Part shown: positions 22,313-34,830 of the stretch, one piece after another
Layout of the letters: every line of letters starts with the position of its first letter
How positions within the stretch are numbered: the first letter of the stretch is position 1
NCBI RefSeq assembly: GCF_963583255.1
Contig: NC_084803.1
Span: forward strand, 18,363,428-18,427,427
Length of the DNA: 64,000 bases
Direction: 5' to 3'
Origin: Pyrus communis
Lineage: Eukaryota; Streptophyta; Magnoliopsida; Rosales; Rosaceae
The notes under the pieces: model-generated
Told to the model about the DNA's origin: nothing
The model's database searches: none
What the model saw: the letters and a program-made list of their open reading frames with translations, nothing else
Made by a program: the position numbers and the translations under genes

Positions 22313-22680
22313 ATAGAGGTTTGTGGCATTTGATTTCTTGGGCCCAAGTTACCTGTTCGTTGACAACGATCACATGTTGCACAAAACTCGTACACATCCT
22401 TAAACAAACTAGGCCAATAAAAACCACTCTCTAACACCTTAAGGGATGTCCTCTTTGCTCCAAAATGGCCGCCACATGCATAAGAATGACAAAAAGTTAG
22501 AATAGATTTAAACTCAGATTCAGGGACACACCTTCTAATCAATTGATCAAGGCAATATTTCCACAAATAAGGATCATCCCACTCGTAGTATTTGGCGGTT
22601 TTGACAAGCTTATCTTTCTGAGCACGTGTAAAATCATCCGGAATTTTTTTTTGTGACCTTGTAATTGATAATATATCCAT
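22309..22680 (-). pseudogene. Athila integrase zinc-binding domain
   Basis: The HHCC finger is visible as CHSYACGGHFGAKRT followed by [13 protein letters not shown]. It precedes the catalytic core but ends at a stop around 22309. A frameshift near 22660 separates it from the RNase H frame. It is a broken part of the pol polyprotein. Confidence 0.85.
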
Positions 22681-23587
22681 ACCAAGGGTCAGTAACCTTT
22701 AATGAAAACAATTGCTCATCCGGAAAACTCTCACGTAAAGGGATGAAATCTTTCTCTATGTTTGAGTGCACAAGTCTGCTAAGATGATCAGCTACAACAT
22801 TCTCACTCCCTTTCTTATCCTTGATCTCCAAGTCAAACTCTTGAAGCAGAAGTATCCATCGAATGAGTCGTGGTTTTGCATCTTTTTTTGTGAGTAAATA
22901 CTCCAAAGCTGCATGGTCAGAAAACACAATAACTTTAGTTCCAATCAGATAAGATCTAAATTTTTCTAAAGCAAATACAACAGCTAGAAGCTCATTCTCT
23001 GTTGTTGAATAATTCAACTGTGCATCATTGAGTGTTCGTGATGCATAATAGATGACATGTGGCACTTTGTTGACACACTGTCCTAGAACTGCATCGACAG
23101 CATAATCTGAAGCATCGCATATTAACTCAAAAGGTAAACTCCAATCTGGTGGCATGATCACAGGAGCCGTGGATAACAACTCCTTAAGTTTGTTGAATGC
23201 TACCACACACTCTTCATTCATATCAAATGTTGCATCCTTTTGAAGCATACGGCACAAGGGTCTAGAAATCATTGAGAAGTCTTTCATAAACCTATGGTAG
23301 AAACCTGCATGTCCAAGAAAAGAACGAACCTCCCTGACAGTAGTAGGGAGGGGTAAAGAACTAACAAGTTCTACTTTAGATTTATCAACTTCAATTCCAT
23401 TTTCAAATATGATATGCCCTAAAACTAATCCATGTGAAACCATGAAATGACATTTTTCCCAATTTAAGACCAGATTAGGTTCTTGACAACGTTTTAGAAC
23501 TAGGGACAGATTATGTAGACATGTATCAAAAGAATCATCATAAACTGAAAAATCATCCATGAACACTTCAATTATTTTCTCAATCAT
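22634..23587 (-). pseudogene. Athila reverse transcriptase (palm/thumb) and RNase H
   Basis: The frame opens with VFMDDFSVY, the FMDD form of the reverse-transcriptase catalytic box. It passes through the thumb ([11 protein letters not shown]) to RNase H ([45 protein letters not shown]), ending with [10 protein letters not shown]. Together these domains make and degrade RNA in the cDNA copy cycle. A frameshift at about 23588 separates it from the N-terminal half of the reverse transcriptase. Confidence 0.9.
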
Positions 23588-23588
23588 A

Positions 23589-23963
23589 TCAGAAAAAGAT
23601 ACTTACCATACACCTTTGAAATGTGGCGGGGGCGTTGCAGAGTCCAAATGGCATCCTCCGGTATGTAAATGTGCCAAATGGACATGTGAAAGTCGTCTTT
23701 TCTTTATCCTCCGGAGCAACTGCAATTTGATTATATCCAGAATAGCCATCAAGAAAGCAATAATGAGAATGACCAGCTAACCTTTCTAACATTTGATCAA
23801 TGAATGGAACTGGAAAGTGATCCTTGCTTGTGGTGCTGTTTATCTTCCGATAGTCTGTACAGACTCTCCAACTATTTTGCACACGTGTAGGCACTAGCTC
23901 ACTAGCTTTATTCTTAACAACTGTGACTCCAGATCGCTTCGGAACTACTTGAACAGGGCTCAC
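23589..23963 (-). pseudogene. Athila reverse transcriptase, fingers part
   Basis: It contains WRVCTDYRKIN, PVPFIDQMLERLAGHSHYCF and the LDGYSGYNQI and MPFGLCNAPATFQRC boxes of the Ty3/gypsy reverse transcriptase. A stop codon (TAG, just upstream in sense of 24018) and a frameshift at its end break the continuity with protease and RNase H. Confidence 0.88.
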
Positions 23964-24017
23964 CCACTTGCTGTCCGAGATAGGATATATGATGCTAACA
24001 TCAAGAAGCTTGATAAC

Positions 24018-25295
24018 CTATTTCTTGACGACCTCCAACATGAGTAGGTTCAAACGACGTTGAGCTTCCCTTCTAGGTTTTGCACCTTCCTCCAGCAGAA
24101 TCCTATGCATACATGTAGCTGGATTTATACCTTTGATATCTGCAATGCTCCAAGCTATGGCAGTTTTGTGATCCTTCAGTACCTGGATCAGTTTCTCCCC
24201 TTCTTCTGCTGTGAGTTGTGATGATATGATGACCGGTAATGTTTCATCCTCTCCCAAAAATGCATACTTCAAATGTTCAGGAATCGGTTTAAGCTCCAAT
24301 TTGGGTGCCTGAATCACAGAAGGAAGAATTTTTTCGTTAGAAGTAGGAAGAGAAATAAAATAGGAAGAAAACTTACCACGAATCGGTGAAAAAGACTCAA
24401 GGGCTGCCACTGTCTGGATTAATTCTTCTTCAATGTGCTCAGAATAATTAAGTTTACCATGTGTAATGCTATGCACTAACGTCTTCTCTAAATTGTCTTG
24501 TCCCACACCTTCATTAAAACAATCCTGCACAAAATAGTCAAACGCATCAATAGACAAACAAGATTCAAAATCACTAGGGTACCTCATAGCATCGAAGATT
24601 TTGAACTTGACGTTTTCTCCATCAATTTCCATGGTTAAAGTACCATCGTAAACATCAATCTTCGTACGTGCTGTTCTAAGGAATGATTTTCCCAATATAA
24701 GAGGAAGTGCAATAGGCATAGGGTTATGTTCCATCTCAAGAACAAAAAAATCAGCGGGAAAAATAAGTTCATTCACTTGCACAAGTACATCCTCCAATAG
24801 GCCTTTGGGATATCTATTTGAACGATCTGCCAACTGGATTACTACCTTTTTTTCTTTCAAGTCTCCAAGGTTTAGTGATTCATACACTGAATATGGCATC
24901 AGATTGATGGATGCCCCCAGATCACACAATGCTCTCCTAAACTTTTTCCTTCCAATTACACATGGAATGGTAAAGCTGCCGGCATCCTTCAACTTCGGTG
25001 GTAGCTTTCTCTGCAAAACAGCTGATACTTCCTCTCTTAATGCCACAGTTTCTTGATCATTGAATCTTCTCTTGTTCGTACAAAGCTCTTTAAGGAACAT
25101 TGCATACTTGGGCACTTGTTTTATGGCATCTAAAAGAGCTAAGTTCACTTGGACTTTTCGGAAAGTATCCAAGATTTCCTTATCAGTTTGCTCTTTCTTA
25201 GACTTCATAAACCTAAGAAGAAAAGGAATAGGGACACATGAGTTAAATGAATTTTGAACTTCTTTACTTACCTTATCAGAATCTTGTTTGTTCAA
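24018..25295 (-). pseudogene. Athila protease and start of pol
   Basis: A 425-codon frame. The aspartic protease active site reads CDLGASINL at 24901-24930. The C-terminal part (AYLGED-like and AIAWSIADIKGI) is the linker leading into reverse transcriptase in this lineage. It ends at a TAG after LMLEVVKK. The link to gag (25296-25592) contains at least two stops. The protease would cleave the gag-pol precursor. Confidence 0.88.
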
Positions 25296-25592
25296 TTCTG
25301 TATCTTTAGGAGACTTTTCAATTTCTGTTGAAGCCTCATCTTGCTCAAGATTTTTGGTTTGTTGTTCCCCTTGCTCATTTGTATCTTTTGTAGTCCTCTT
25401 TTACATCTTTGGCTGCTCAAAAACTTATTTTCCACTCCTTAAAGTCACAACATTCATCTGCTCCGCATTTGGATTCACCACAGTTTGGCTAGGCAACCTT
25501 CCTGGTTGGTGTTGTTGCCCCATCAAACTTGCTAACTGACTCATTTGGCGCTCAAGGTTTTCAATTGCTTTGTCTGTTTTCTGTTGATGGGA

Positions 25593-26850
25593 TTAAGTAG
25601 AGTTAGCTAAAGAAGCAATTAAATCCTCAAGAGACTTACTTGGAGCTTGTTGTTGTTGAGGCTGAAATGGTGTCTGCGGTCTTGCTTGAAAGAAGCCAGG
25701 TGGACGGTTATAGTTGTTGGGAACAGATTGTTGACCGTTGTCTTGATTGTTCCACTTTAAGTGTGGATGATCGCGCCACCCTGCGTTATAGTTGTTGGAG
25801 TATGGATCATACTTTTGTCTTTGTTGCCCCTGAAACCCCCCTAACGCATTAGCTTGCTCAAGACCACCTTGATCCATTAACGAAGGGCACATATCTGTGG
25901 CATGTCTCATTATTGAACATACACCACACACCTGTTTTGGAGCCACCATAACTTGTTGCACAAGATTAGTCAAGTTAGCTAATTGTAATTCAATACTAGA
26001 GTTAGCACTTACCTCGTTAACTTTCTTAAGAGGTAGCTCATCTCTCCTTCCAAATTGTCGTGTGTTGCCAGCAATGTTCTTTAATAATGCCTTAGCATTT
26101 GTTGGTGTCTTGTCCATGAATGCTCCTTCACTTGCTGCATCAAGCATTACACGATCAGTACCACACAATCCTTCATAAAAATATTGTATTAAAAAATGCT
26201 CTGAAATTTGATGATTAGGACAAGATGCAACCAAATGTGTGAATCGCTCATAGTAATCTCCAAAGGGCTCTCCATGTTGTTGTCGGATTGCACACATGTC
26301 TTTCCTTATACTTGCAGCTTTTGTGGCCGGAAAATATTGCTCCAAGAATGCTTGCTTCACCTGGTTCCATGTGTTCATTGATCCCGAAGGTAAATTGTAA
26401 TGCCACTCCTTTGCCTTAGCTTCTAATGTAAATGGGAATGCCCTCAAACTTGACTTGCTCCTCATCCACATTGGCTGGTCTCATTCTCGAGCATACCACA
26501 TGAAACTCCATGAGATGCTTGTTGGCATCCTCTGTTGAGAAGCCATGGAACTTAGGCAAGTAGTGAATCATGCCGGACTTAAGCTTAAATCCTCCTTCTG
26601 CATTTGGATATGTGATGCACAATGGTTGTTGATCCGTATTTGGCATTGCCAACTCCCTCAAAGTACGGTTATCAGCCATGCCTTCTTGTGGTTCTTCCTC
26701 CTCTTCCGAACTCAAATGTGGTGGAGAAGATGGTGGTAAAGACATCGATGCACGCTTCTGCTTGATTGTTCCTCGAAGCTTTCGAAGTGTTCGTTCAACC
26801 TCAGGATCGTAGGAAGCTAGATCAATGCTCTTGGACCTTCGAGTATGCAT
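25593..26850 (-). pseudogene. Athila gag (capsid/nucleocapsid)
   Basis: The frame starts at the ATG ending at 26850 (MHTRRSKSIDL). An acidic stretch and the Athila block RTLRELAMP and LPKFHGFSTEDANKHL follow. A frameshift around 26450 moves the capsid core (WHYNLPSGSMNTW, LIQYFYEGL) into another frame. A zinc knuckle CX2CX4HX4C (CGVCSIMRHATDMC) lies at about 25890-25931. The Gln-rich C-terminus stops at 25593. Gag would form the particle that packages the element RNA. Confidence 0.9.
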
Positions 26851-26950
26851 ATACTACGAAGAGTACCTGAAATAAAAACAAAAACAAAAACAAAAACACT
26901 AATTAGACAAGAAAAGAGAACAATAAAAAATAAGTAATTAGAAATAACAA

Positions 26951-26970
26951 TCTCCGGCGACACGGCGCCA
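26951..26970 (-). promoter_or_regulatory. Athila primer-binding site
   Basis: On the minus strand TGGCGCCGTGTCGCCGGAGA begins six bases after the 5' LTR. It is close to the TGGCGCCGTTGCCGGGGA site of Athila elements that I know as complementary to tRNA-Asp. Confidence 0.75.
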
Positions 26971-26976
26971 AAAATT

Positions 26977-28714
26977 TGATAGGATTAAAAGCACACCACA
27001 AAGTAGCACACAAATGTCCTATTGATTTTCCTTATTAACACTAAGATTTGTCAATTGTAGCATATGAAAATAAGGGTCTTTCCCGCAGAAGATTGTTTTA
27101 TCTAACTACTTAAAATGTCACAAAAATTGGGCTGCTGTCACTACTGACCAGCCACCGAAAAATAATTATTAGACCGACTTACATTTATCTAAAGTCTACG
27201 AAATTTTATATGCAGATACTAGACACATAGAGCTACACTCATACAAATTTTTGGGATGGAGTTGATTTGATATTTAAATTAAATCGAACAAAAACAAAAC
27301 AGAGACAGATTTTTGAGTAGTTCACAAATTAAGAAAAACGAGTTAGGGGAATTGCTATCCACCACCAAATAATCATGCAAACATGTTATATTTCATTCAA
27401 ATTCCTTTCATTTTCGGATGAAGATGCTCAAGTTGGCTCAATGTTAGAACCCAACCTATTACTCTTTCTTATGTAGTATGTTAAGAGAATGGCGTTTTCA
27501 ACTTAACTTAGTCCCTAACATGCAATCTAGAATGGTGTGTTCATAGATTTAACAAGTAGAAATCATTAAGAACGAAAAGAGTTTGAGTCATCACAAGGCA
27601 TCGTAAGTACTAGCGTTGTCTTACTTATCCTAGAAATTGATTCACATGTTAATCGCAATTAACAAGTACTACTCTAGAACATATGTAGGTCCTCATTCGA
27701 CAATGGCAGGCACACACATATTCATAGCATTAGAATCCTAGATATGCTTACTAAGTATGCATCCATAGAAAACACAAAAAGAATTCATCAATGAGACAAG
27801 TAGTGAACCAATTTTCATCCATTCGTAAAAGTAATTCAAACGAAATGTCATAACAAACTTGCAATCATATTCGGGGCTTCAAAACAGCCCCTAACTACTA
27901 AAAATTAGTTACACATAATTCTCAAATTAAACCAAAAGAAAGACACGAGTTTGAGAAGATAAAACCGAGAGAAGAAAATGCCAAGATTTCCTCCTTCCTT
28001 TCCTTCCTTCCCCAGTGCAGCAGCCTTGCCTTTTTCCCTTGCTTTGCTTCTTTTTTTTTCTATATTTCTTTCACACTTTTTCTCCCTCTTTGTTGCTGCA
28101 ACCTGTAGGTCTTTTTTTCTTTTCTGCTGCCACAGTTTTTTCTCCATAACTCACCCCACTAACAGTCATTTAGTGATGACAATAAGTGGGAGGAAATGCT
28201 AAAACAATTGTAACTCTTTGGGCAGCCTTTATGCCCATTACTCTCACTTAATTTTTCATTTCCTCTGATATTTGAATAGGTGTTAGCTGGCTTGTTCTTG
28301 GCTGCATCAGTTTGGGCTGTTAGTTTTATGGGATTTATTGCTTTCAATGCTTTCTTGTCAGTTACAAATTGCTCAGCCTCCGGGGGACCTTTCAGTGTTA
28401 GAACGACCATAACTTTTTCTAGAAAAATGATGTGAAATGCTCCAGAAAATAGACATCCGTAGCTTTCCAAGCATATAAGGTTCATTCTCTAATTCATTCT
28501 GAGTTGTCCGCAACTTGCTTCCAAAGTTAGCTGACCTGCACAGGCAGTTTTGACGAATTTATTACTTAAAATTCCACTAGTGTTATTTTTCTTTTCTTTA
28601 CTTGACAAATCCTACAAAACACAAAAACAAAGTAAATAAGTCAAAACTATAAGGAATTAACTAAGAAAAGAAAAGTGAATTTGATATAAAATATATATAA
28701 ATATAAGCTTATCA
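26977..28714 (-). mobile_element. Athila 5' LTR
   Basis: A 1,738-bp LTR with TGATAGG at one end and AAGCTTATCA at the other. It is followed on the right by AGCGC, one base different from the AGCAC left of the 3' LTR. Confidence 0.92.
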
Positions 28715-29810
28715 AGCGCCAAAGCCTATTCTTTTTGTTGCTGAGACTGATTCGCTTCTTGAGAAAGATGAGACTGTTAGAGTGGGTAGTTGTGAGAGAT
28801 CCACCAAGCTTGTTTCTGGGAAGGCTGTTGAGATTTATGCATTCTTGAAATCAGATCTACTTGAAGACATGGACATTGTGCCAACCTTGTTGATGGCGTT
28901 AGAGGGGTTGTTTGCCTAAGTTTTTTTACGAAGCATACAACCAAATATAGAAGGACTGCTCTGCTTGCTATGATGCAAAAAACTGTGATTTAAGCCTACT
29001 CTGCTTGCTATGATGCAAAAAATGGAGATTTTGGCAGCCAAGTCAATGCTCATTGACCAAAAGGATACCAGTGATGCCAATGAGGTGGCCAAGACTATGG
29101 TAGCTGAAGTTTATTCCTCTATCGAGAAGATCAAGAGGTTGGAGTCTGAGCTCGTTGTTTTAAAGGAGTCTACCCCTACTTCTTTACAGCTTGAGACCGT
29201 TCACCAAAAGATTATTAACTTGAAGGCTGGGCTTGACGTTATCCAAGTTAAGTATGAAAATGCAGAGAATGAGATTGGATGTTACATACCTCAAATTCAA
29301 GATCTTGAGCGTGCCATTTCTAAGCTTCGTTTCACTGTTTACACAAAGGATGAAGAATTGATTGCTACTTATAATCAAGTGATCCACTTCAAGAAGATCG
29401 TTGATAGGCTCGAACCACAAGTGTTCGAACTCCAAGGTGCCCTAAAGATCAACGAAAGTTTGAAGAAAGAAGTGGATGAGTTGCAACGTGTCTATATTGG
29501 TTTGCTCAAAGAGAACGATTAGCTGAATGGTGCAAAGGTTGGGCTCGAGGCTTCGCTTGTTCAGAGCCAGGCCGATTTCTACAAGTTAGGTTATGTAGAT
29601 CATCTCTTTGGTAGGCCGTTTGACTTTGAGTTTGCTGGGAAAAACTTCGAGACCTGCTCTATTTCTCCGGAAGACTTGCTTGCATTTATTTTTGAGGCTT
29701 CTATAGTAGTTGGAGAAGTTGGTGCCCAGGCAGAGGCAGCCCAGAGTGAAGCATCGGATGATGCCACTGCTGAAAGTGTTGCGGTTGCTAAAGGTGTGGC
29801 GACCCAGTAG
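28715..29810 (+). pseudogene. Tat antisense ORF, part 2 (coiled coil)
   Basis: This resumes the frame cut at 17730. After a stop near 28919 the stretch 29010-29522 is open for 170 codons and strongly coiled-coil in character (KIKRLESELVVLKES, then FELQGALKINESLKKEVDEL). A TAG at 29520-29522 interrupts; coding continues (LNGAKVGLEASLVQSQADFY...DHLFGRPFDFEF) to an acidic Ala-rich end and TAG at 29808-29810. A C-terminal coiled coil is common in these antisense Tat proteins. The function is not known to me. Confidence 0.68.
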
Positions 29811-31376
29811 TCTTCTAGGTAACCTTTAGGATTTTCTTTGTTTTCCTTGTTGCTTTTTGCTTTGCTTGAACTCCTTCAGCCTTTGCTATTTGTTTATCAA
29901 TTTTACTAAAAAATTCAATAAACTTGCTTCCTTCGTTTTTCTTCATCTTCGCTTCTTTTGTTTACTCCTAACCTTTGACTTTTAGACTAGCGACATGCGT
30001 GTTGCTTTTCTATAAGCACATAGGCCCACGTAGCCTATGCAGCCGTAGGTGTTGGTGTAGAAATTTTCGCAAAGTTGTTAGCCATAGGGTTGACAGCTGA
30101 ACACCTTACTTAAAGAAGCAGACGAGTTCGCATGACCACTTGAATGTTAACCTTGGCTTTCTTCAATCCTTTGAGCTATATGGCCTGCATCACAATATAC
30201 TAAAGATTTTTGGATCATGAAATTTGCAAACCTTTTGTCAAAAGTATGTGGCTGTATGGAATTTCGTAAGCAAAGGTCTAAGAGAACTCCTTGCTTTTTA
30301 TGTAACCAATTTTGTGGGTTGCGTAGCAAGTATCACAACACTTTAAGAATTAGTGGATATCTAAACGATCATTCCGCACTTGGCAAAGGTGAAGTTTATC
30401 AACTGCGTATCATGTTGACAATGTATAGACCTTCATATATGCACGCTAACTGTTTAACCTTTCAAAAAAAATGTTTGGTTGTATAAGTTTAGTGCAGCTT
30501 ATTGCTCAAAGGGCAAGCTGTATGTAGTCTTTTGGAAACCGTAGGCTACCTTACTGTACTCGGTAGTAGCTTTAGGGTTCTCGGGCAGCCATCCATAAAA
30601 CGTACTGCATAATGTGCCTCATCTATCTTTAAGGCCTAGTTCCCTACGGATTATGCCTAGAGACCCAAAATCCTTCAGTTAGTTAAGCCTTGAAAAAGAC
30701 CATTGTGGCTACTTCTAGGAATCTCACCGCAAGCCTTCGTGCACCTAGTTATACCAAGGCAGCCCGACTCATCCATGTCTGGATATTCGGAGTGTAAAGT
30801 TTATCCTCCCGCATTGGAAAGCAAACCTATATGGGTGTCGGGAAATTGGTTTACCCTTTTACACAAGAGGGCATGGTTGGTCCCCAAAAGGGTGCAATTA
30901 ATGCGATACGTCCCTAAGAATGGCGTATTTTTCTTTTGAAGTGCATGAGTGATCAGTTGTTGTAAACATGCAGCCTAGCCAAGTTGTAAATTATTTTTGA
31001 ATTCCTCATTGAAAAATGAGTGAAACGAACAAAAATAAGGTAGGAACTTCATAACAATTGGATAGTCTTCGACTTACAAGGTGGTGCTTGTCGAGTTGCT
31101 TAAGTCTTTGGGCTTTAATGTAGTATGAGGTCATGCATGGTACTTCCTCAAATTATAAGCATTCCACTGCTTTTTTATCTCTTTGTCGTTCATGGTGGCG
31201 AGGGTGTAACTACCCTTGTCACTCACTCTGCTGATCTTGTACAGACCTTCCTAGATGGGATCTATCTTTTTAGAGCATTCTCTGCAGGCAATTATGAAGG
31301 CTCTTCTTAGGACTAGATTTCTAGGCTAAAACTGCTAGATCTTAGCCCTTTTGTTATAACTAGAAAAAAGCTGTTG
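29811..31376. other. Tat spacer between antisense ORF and integrase
   Basis: A convergent intergenic region inside the Tat element. Short open frames (for example 30217-30486 and 30703-30939, + strand) show no recognisable domain. I see nothing else in it. Confidence 0.55.
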
Positions 31377-32070
31377 CTAGTAGGTTGCGATGCGGTTGAT
31401 GACCTTCTCGCGTTTTTCTTCTGCCATATCTAAGTTTGTGGCCATCTCCTTTCTGTTCTGCCCGATGCTTGGCAGTAAAGTGCTAATACTTGGCATGATA
31501 ACATTGGGAGGAATGATTGCTTCTGAACTAAATGCCAAAAAGAAATGAATCTTACTAGTTATTCGTCGTTTAGTTGTGCGATACGCCCATAGACATCCGG
31601 GAAGTTCATCTGGCCATTTTTCCTTCTTGTCAGAGAAAGATTTCTTGTCGAGAATCATCTTGTTGGCTACTTTAGATTGAGGGATGCCAAATCAACAAAT
31701 GATGTTCCTCCATATGAAACGCTCTATGTCCATCTGAGTTATGGTTGTCATGGGCTCTACTTCCACCCACTTGGTGAAATAGTTAGTTGCCACGATCATC
31801 ATGCCTCTGCCCCTAGTACCGGGCAACATTGGTCCTACTAAGTCGATTGCCCATTGCATGAATGACCAAAGACCCGTTAGCGAGTATAGTCTGTTGGCAT
31901 GCAGTGCTGGTACCGGCTTATAGCATTGGCAACGGTCACACTTTTGTACTAACCTCTTGGCATCTTGATGCATAGTAGGCCAGTAGTAGCCTACGTTAAA
32001 AGCCTTCTGTGCTAAGGATTGGCCTCTAAAGTGATTTCCACAAATGCCTTTATGGATTGAGCTTAGAACT
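31377..32070 (-). pseudogene. Tat integrase, catalytic core deleted
   Basis: The zinc-finger region (NHFRGQSLAQK-like sequence, then KCDRCQCYKPVP) and the first core strand with its Asp (WAIDLVGPMLPG) are present at about 31800-32070. The sequence then passes at about 31660-31690 from FGIPQS directly to KVANK and on to the WPDELPGCLWAYRT region (31377-31658). The segment that should carry the second Asp and the Glu, roughly 50 residues, is gone. The integrase is therefore inactive. Confidence 0.82.
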
Positions 32071-32534
32071 TTTAGGTCATCAAGAGGCGGTAGGTAGTAA
32101 AGATATGGCCCAGTGTAAGATCTTCGGATGAGCTATTCTACATGTAGTAACGTGTTGTCTTTGTTTTGAGCTTTCTAGACTTCAATCTTACCATAGGGAG
32201 TGTGCCATATAATAAGATCTTGCCAGTTTGGAGTTGTACTAACATGTGACACCTCAGCTGCTGGCTCTATCTCTATGCTTGACATATCTAGATACTCCAT
32301 CGAAATAGAGCATTTGAGTTCGTGGTCGATGGCGGAGCCTAGGTCGGCTAACATGTCTACTTAGGCGTTGTCTGCCCGTGGAACTTGAGTAAGGGTGTAA
32401 GTATGAAATGCCTTAATTTACTTTCGTACATTCTCTAGGTATTGCGCCATCTTCGGATGTTTTACCATGTACTCCCTAGTAGTCTAGTTGGTGATTAGCT
32501 GGGAATCAAAATGAATTGCAAGCTTTTTCACCGT
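32071..32534 (-). other. Tat pol linker with stops
   Basis: This lies between the second RNase H and integrase on the minus strand. Coding traces are present but broken by stops, and no domain motif is clear. Confidence 0.5.
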
Positions 32535-32765
32535 CTAGTTTTTTACCATTTGGAGGTCTGCTACTAGGGCTTCATATTCTGCTTTATTGTTGGATGCTTT
32601 AAAGCCTAGAGTGATTGCTTGCTCGAGCATTGAACCGTTTAGGGTGATAAGGACCACACCTGCTCTCGAGCCATTGTAGTTAGATGCGTCGTCGACTGCA
32701 AAAGCCAGAAGTCTCCATCCTGTAAAGCAAGCGTGGCTAGGGCCGTTCAGTTGCCTTCGAGGCAT
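32535..32765 (-). pseudogene. Tat second RNase H (aRNH type)
   Basis: The frame reads AFAVDDASNYNGSRAGVVLI, then ITLGFKASNNKAEYEALVADL. It carries the first catalytic Asp region and the N-x-A-E-Y-E-A-L block typical of the additional RNase H found in Tat-lineage elements. It follows the ordinary RNase H (32968-33240). The frame ends at a stop at 32535, so only part remains open. Confidence 0.8.
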
Positions 32766-32967
32766 TGTTGGGTCGATCTATTGTGTCACCTAGGCTAGGC
32801 GCGAATTCTGCTATGAAATCTGCCAAGGCTTGGGCCTTTATCGCTGTGCGAGGCCAGTAAACTAAGTCGTATTGGCTAAGTTCCAACGCCTATTTCATCA
32901 CTCGTTAATAAGCGTCTGGACCATGTAGGATTGATCGTAAAGGATACTGAGTTATAACGATAACTAT

Positions 32968-34100
32968 TTAAGCTTGAAAATATAGTCTAAGCTTTCGATC
33001 TGCAACAACTAGCGCCAAATTTAATTTCTTGATATTTGGATATCTAGTTTCCGCATCAAGAAGAGATTTAGAAATGTAGAATACCAGCAATTGACACCCT
33101 AACTCTTCTCGTATGAGGGCAGAGCTCACTGCTACTCCAAGACTGCCAAGTAAATGTATAAGTCCTCTGCTGCTTCCGGTTTGGATAGTAAGGAAGATGA
33201 TGTGAGATACTTCTTCAAGTCTTAGAAAGCTTTTTTGCACTCATCATCCCATTTTTCTTATTGTGCTCTCTTGATAGCTTTGAAAAAAAACTTGCATCGA
33301 TCGGTGGACTGCGAGAGAAAACAGTTGAGCGCGGATCTCCTTCAAGGAAATTAAAGACTTCATCTCTAGGATTGCTCGGACCTGCTTAGGATGTGCTTCG
33401 ATTCCTTGTTGGGTTACTAGATACCCTAAGAATCTACTTAAAGATACTCCAGATGTGCATTTGGTAGGATTGAGGTTTATCTTATACTTTCTAAGGATGT
33501 CAAAAGTTTCTGTCAAGTTACCAATGTGATTTGATCACTGCTTGCCCTTCACCATGATGTCATCAATGTAGACCTCCATGGTTACTCCAATTTGCTTCTT
33601 GAACATCATATTTACTAGTCGTTGGTAAGTGGCTCTCGCGTTCGTAAGGCCAAAAGGCATGACCTTGTAGCAGTAAGTGCCTCGCTCGATCATGAACGCG
33701 ATTTTCTCTTTATTGGGCTCGTGCATGGCTATTTAGTTGTAGCTGGAGTATGCGTCTAAGAAACTAAGCATCTAGTACCTAGAAGTTGAATCTACTAATA
33801 GATCAACTCGGGGAACCGGATAAGGATCCTTTGGGCATGCTTTGTTGAAGTTGGTGTAGTTTACGCAAACCCTGCATTTGCTCTTCTTTTTTTTCTTCAC
33901 TAGCATGACGTTGGCAAGCCATGCTGAGTGTGTTACATTTTCTTTGAATCCAGCCTCTAATAGCTTGTCAATTTCTGCTACTATGATCGCTACTCGTTCG
34001 GGTGCGAAATGTCTTCTCTTTTAGATTACTAGTTTAGCAACAAGGTCGACGTGCAGCTTGTGGCAAGCTATCTTGGGGTCGATGCCAGGCATCTCAGAAG
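32968..34100 (-). pseudogene. Tat reverse transcriptase and first RNase H
   Basis: 33535-33726 holds YKVMPFGLTNARATYQRLVN and the catalytic box VYIDDIMVK. 33244-33516 holds the thumb (KCTSGVSLSRFLGYLVTQQG, EAHPKQVRAI). 32968-33240 holds the RNase H part (YISKSLLDAETRYPNIKKLN). Upstream to about 34100 the finger region is still readable across stops. Stops at about 33241, 33517 and 33727 divide the domain. Confidence 0.85.
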
Positions 34101-34399
34101 GTGACCAAGCAAAGAAGTCATTTTTTTCCCTAAGAAAAGCCACAAGTTCTTTCTATTCCTTCGGGCTCAAACATTAGCCAATTCTAGCAGTCTTCTCCAG
34201 CTGCTGGGGATCAATAATGATGTGTTGCGCGTCCTCTTCGGGTTTCCATCCCGTCTCGTTTGTTGGCGTATTAATTTGGATACCATATTCTTGATCCGTT
34301 TGTTGTAATTACTATTTGGTAGCTTCGTTGTCTTTTTGGACCTCGGTTGCCTTTACAGGGGTAAAGGTCTTCTTTTTTTATTCCTTCAATACTTGCACA

Positions 34400-34830
34400 A
34401 TGCATCATTGAGATGTGGCTTGTTCAGACTTAGTTTCTCCGATTTCTCCTCTCAGGATGCGGAATTGAATTTTTTGATACTTGACGGAGGTTACGGCGTC
34501 TAGCTTTATCAGCCAAGGTCACCCTAGAATCTTATTGTAGGGAGATGGGTTGCTTACGATCATGAACATCTGCTTTGAGACAACTGGCAGTGTTATCATG
34601 ACAAGTGTGATGTTGTTGATAGCAGTCGAGGTGTGTCTGTTGAATTCGATGAGTATCCCCACTCGGCGTATGATTGTGCTTTCCAAGCCCATCTTCTAAA
34701 TTACTGAAGCTGAAGTAGGTTGAACGCACTTTCATTGTCAACCATCATTATATCGACAATAGCGTGGGCTAGTTGAACAGATACAACTAGTGTATCGTCA
34801 TACGAGAAATCTACGCCTTTGACAACTTGT
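34400..34830 (-). pseudogene. Tat aspartic protease remnant
   Basis: Reading the minus strand across stops gives a VDNESAFNLLQ-like active-site block (near 34720-34745), then MGLESTIIRRVGILIEF and SNPSPYNKILG-type sequence, the usual layout of the Tat protease (active site, then a YNxILGRPWL-like block). It is not open in any one frame. Confidence 0.6.

Larger units (their letters stand above)
17730..28714 (-). mobile_element. Athila-type Ty3/gypsy retrotransposon
   Basis: It is complete end to end. LTRs lie at 17730-19480 and 26977-28714, with TGATA...TATCA termini. The 5-bp flanks are AGCAC and AGCGC, a target duplication with one difference. The primer-binding site is at 26951-26970 and the polypurine tract at 19481-19497. 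Gag and pol run on the minus strand from 26850 to 21389. The gag N-terminal block (RTLRELA, LPKFHG, KHLMEFH) and the long region between integrase and 3' LTR are typical of Athila. The two LTRs are very similar, with scattered substitutions and a few small indels, so insertion was fairly recent. Several frameshifts and stops block autonomous movement. No env-like ORF is visible. Confidence 0.92.
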
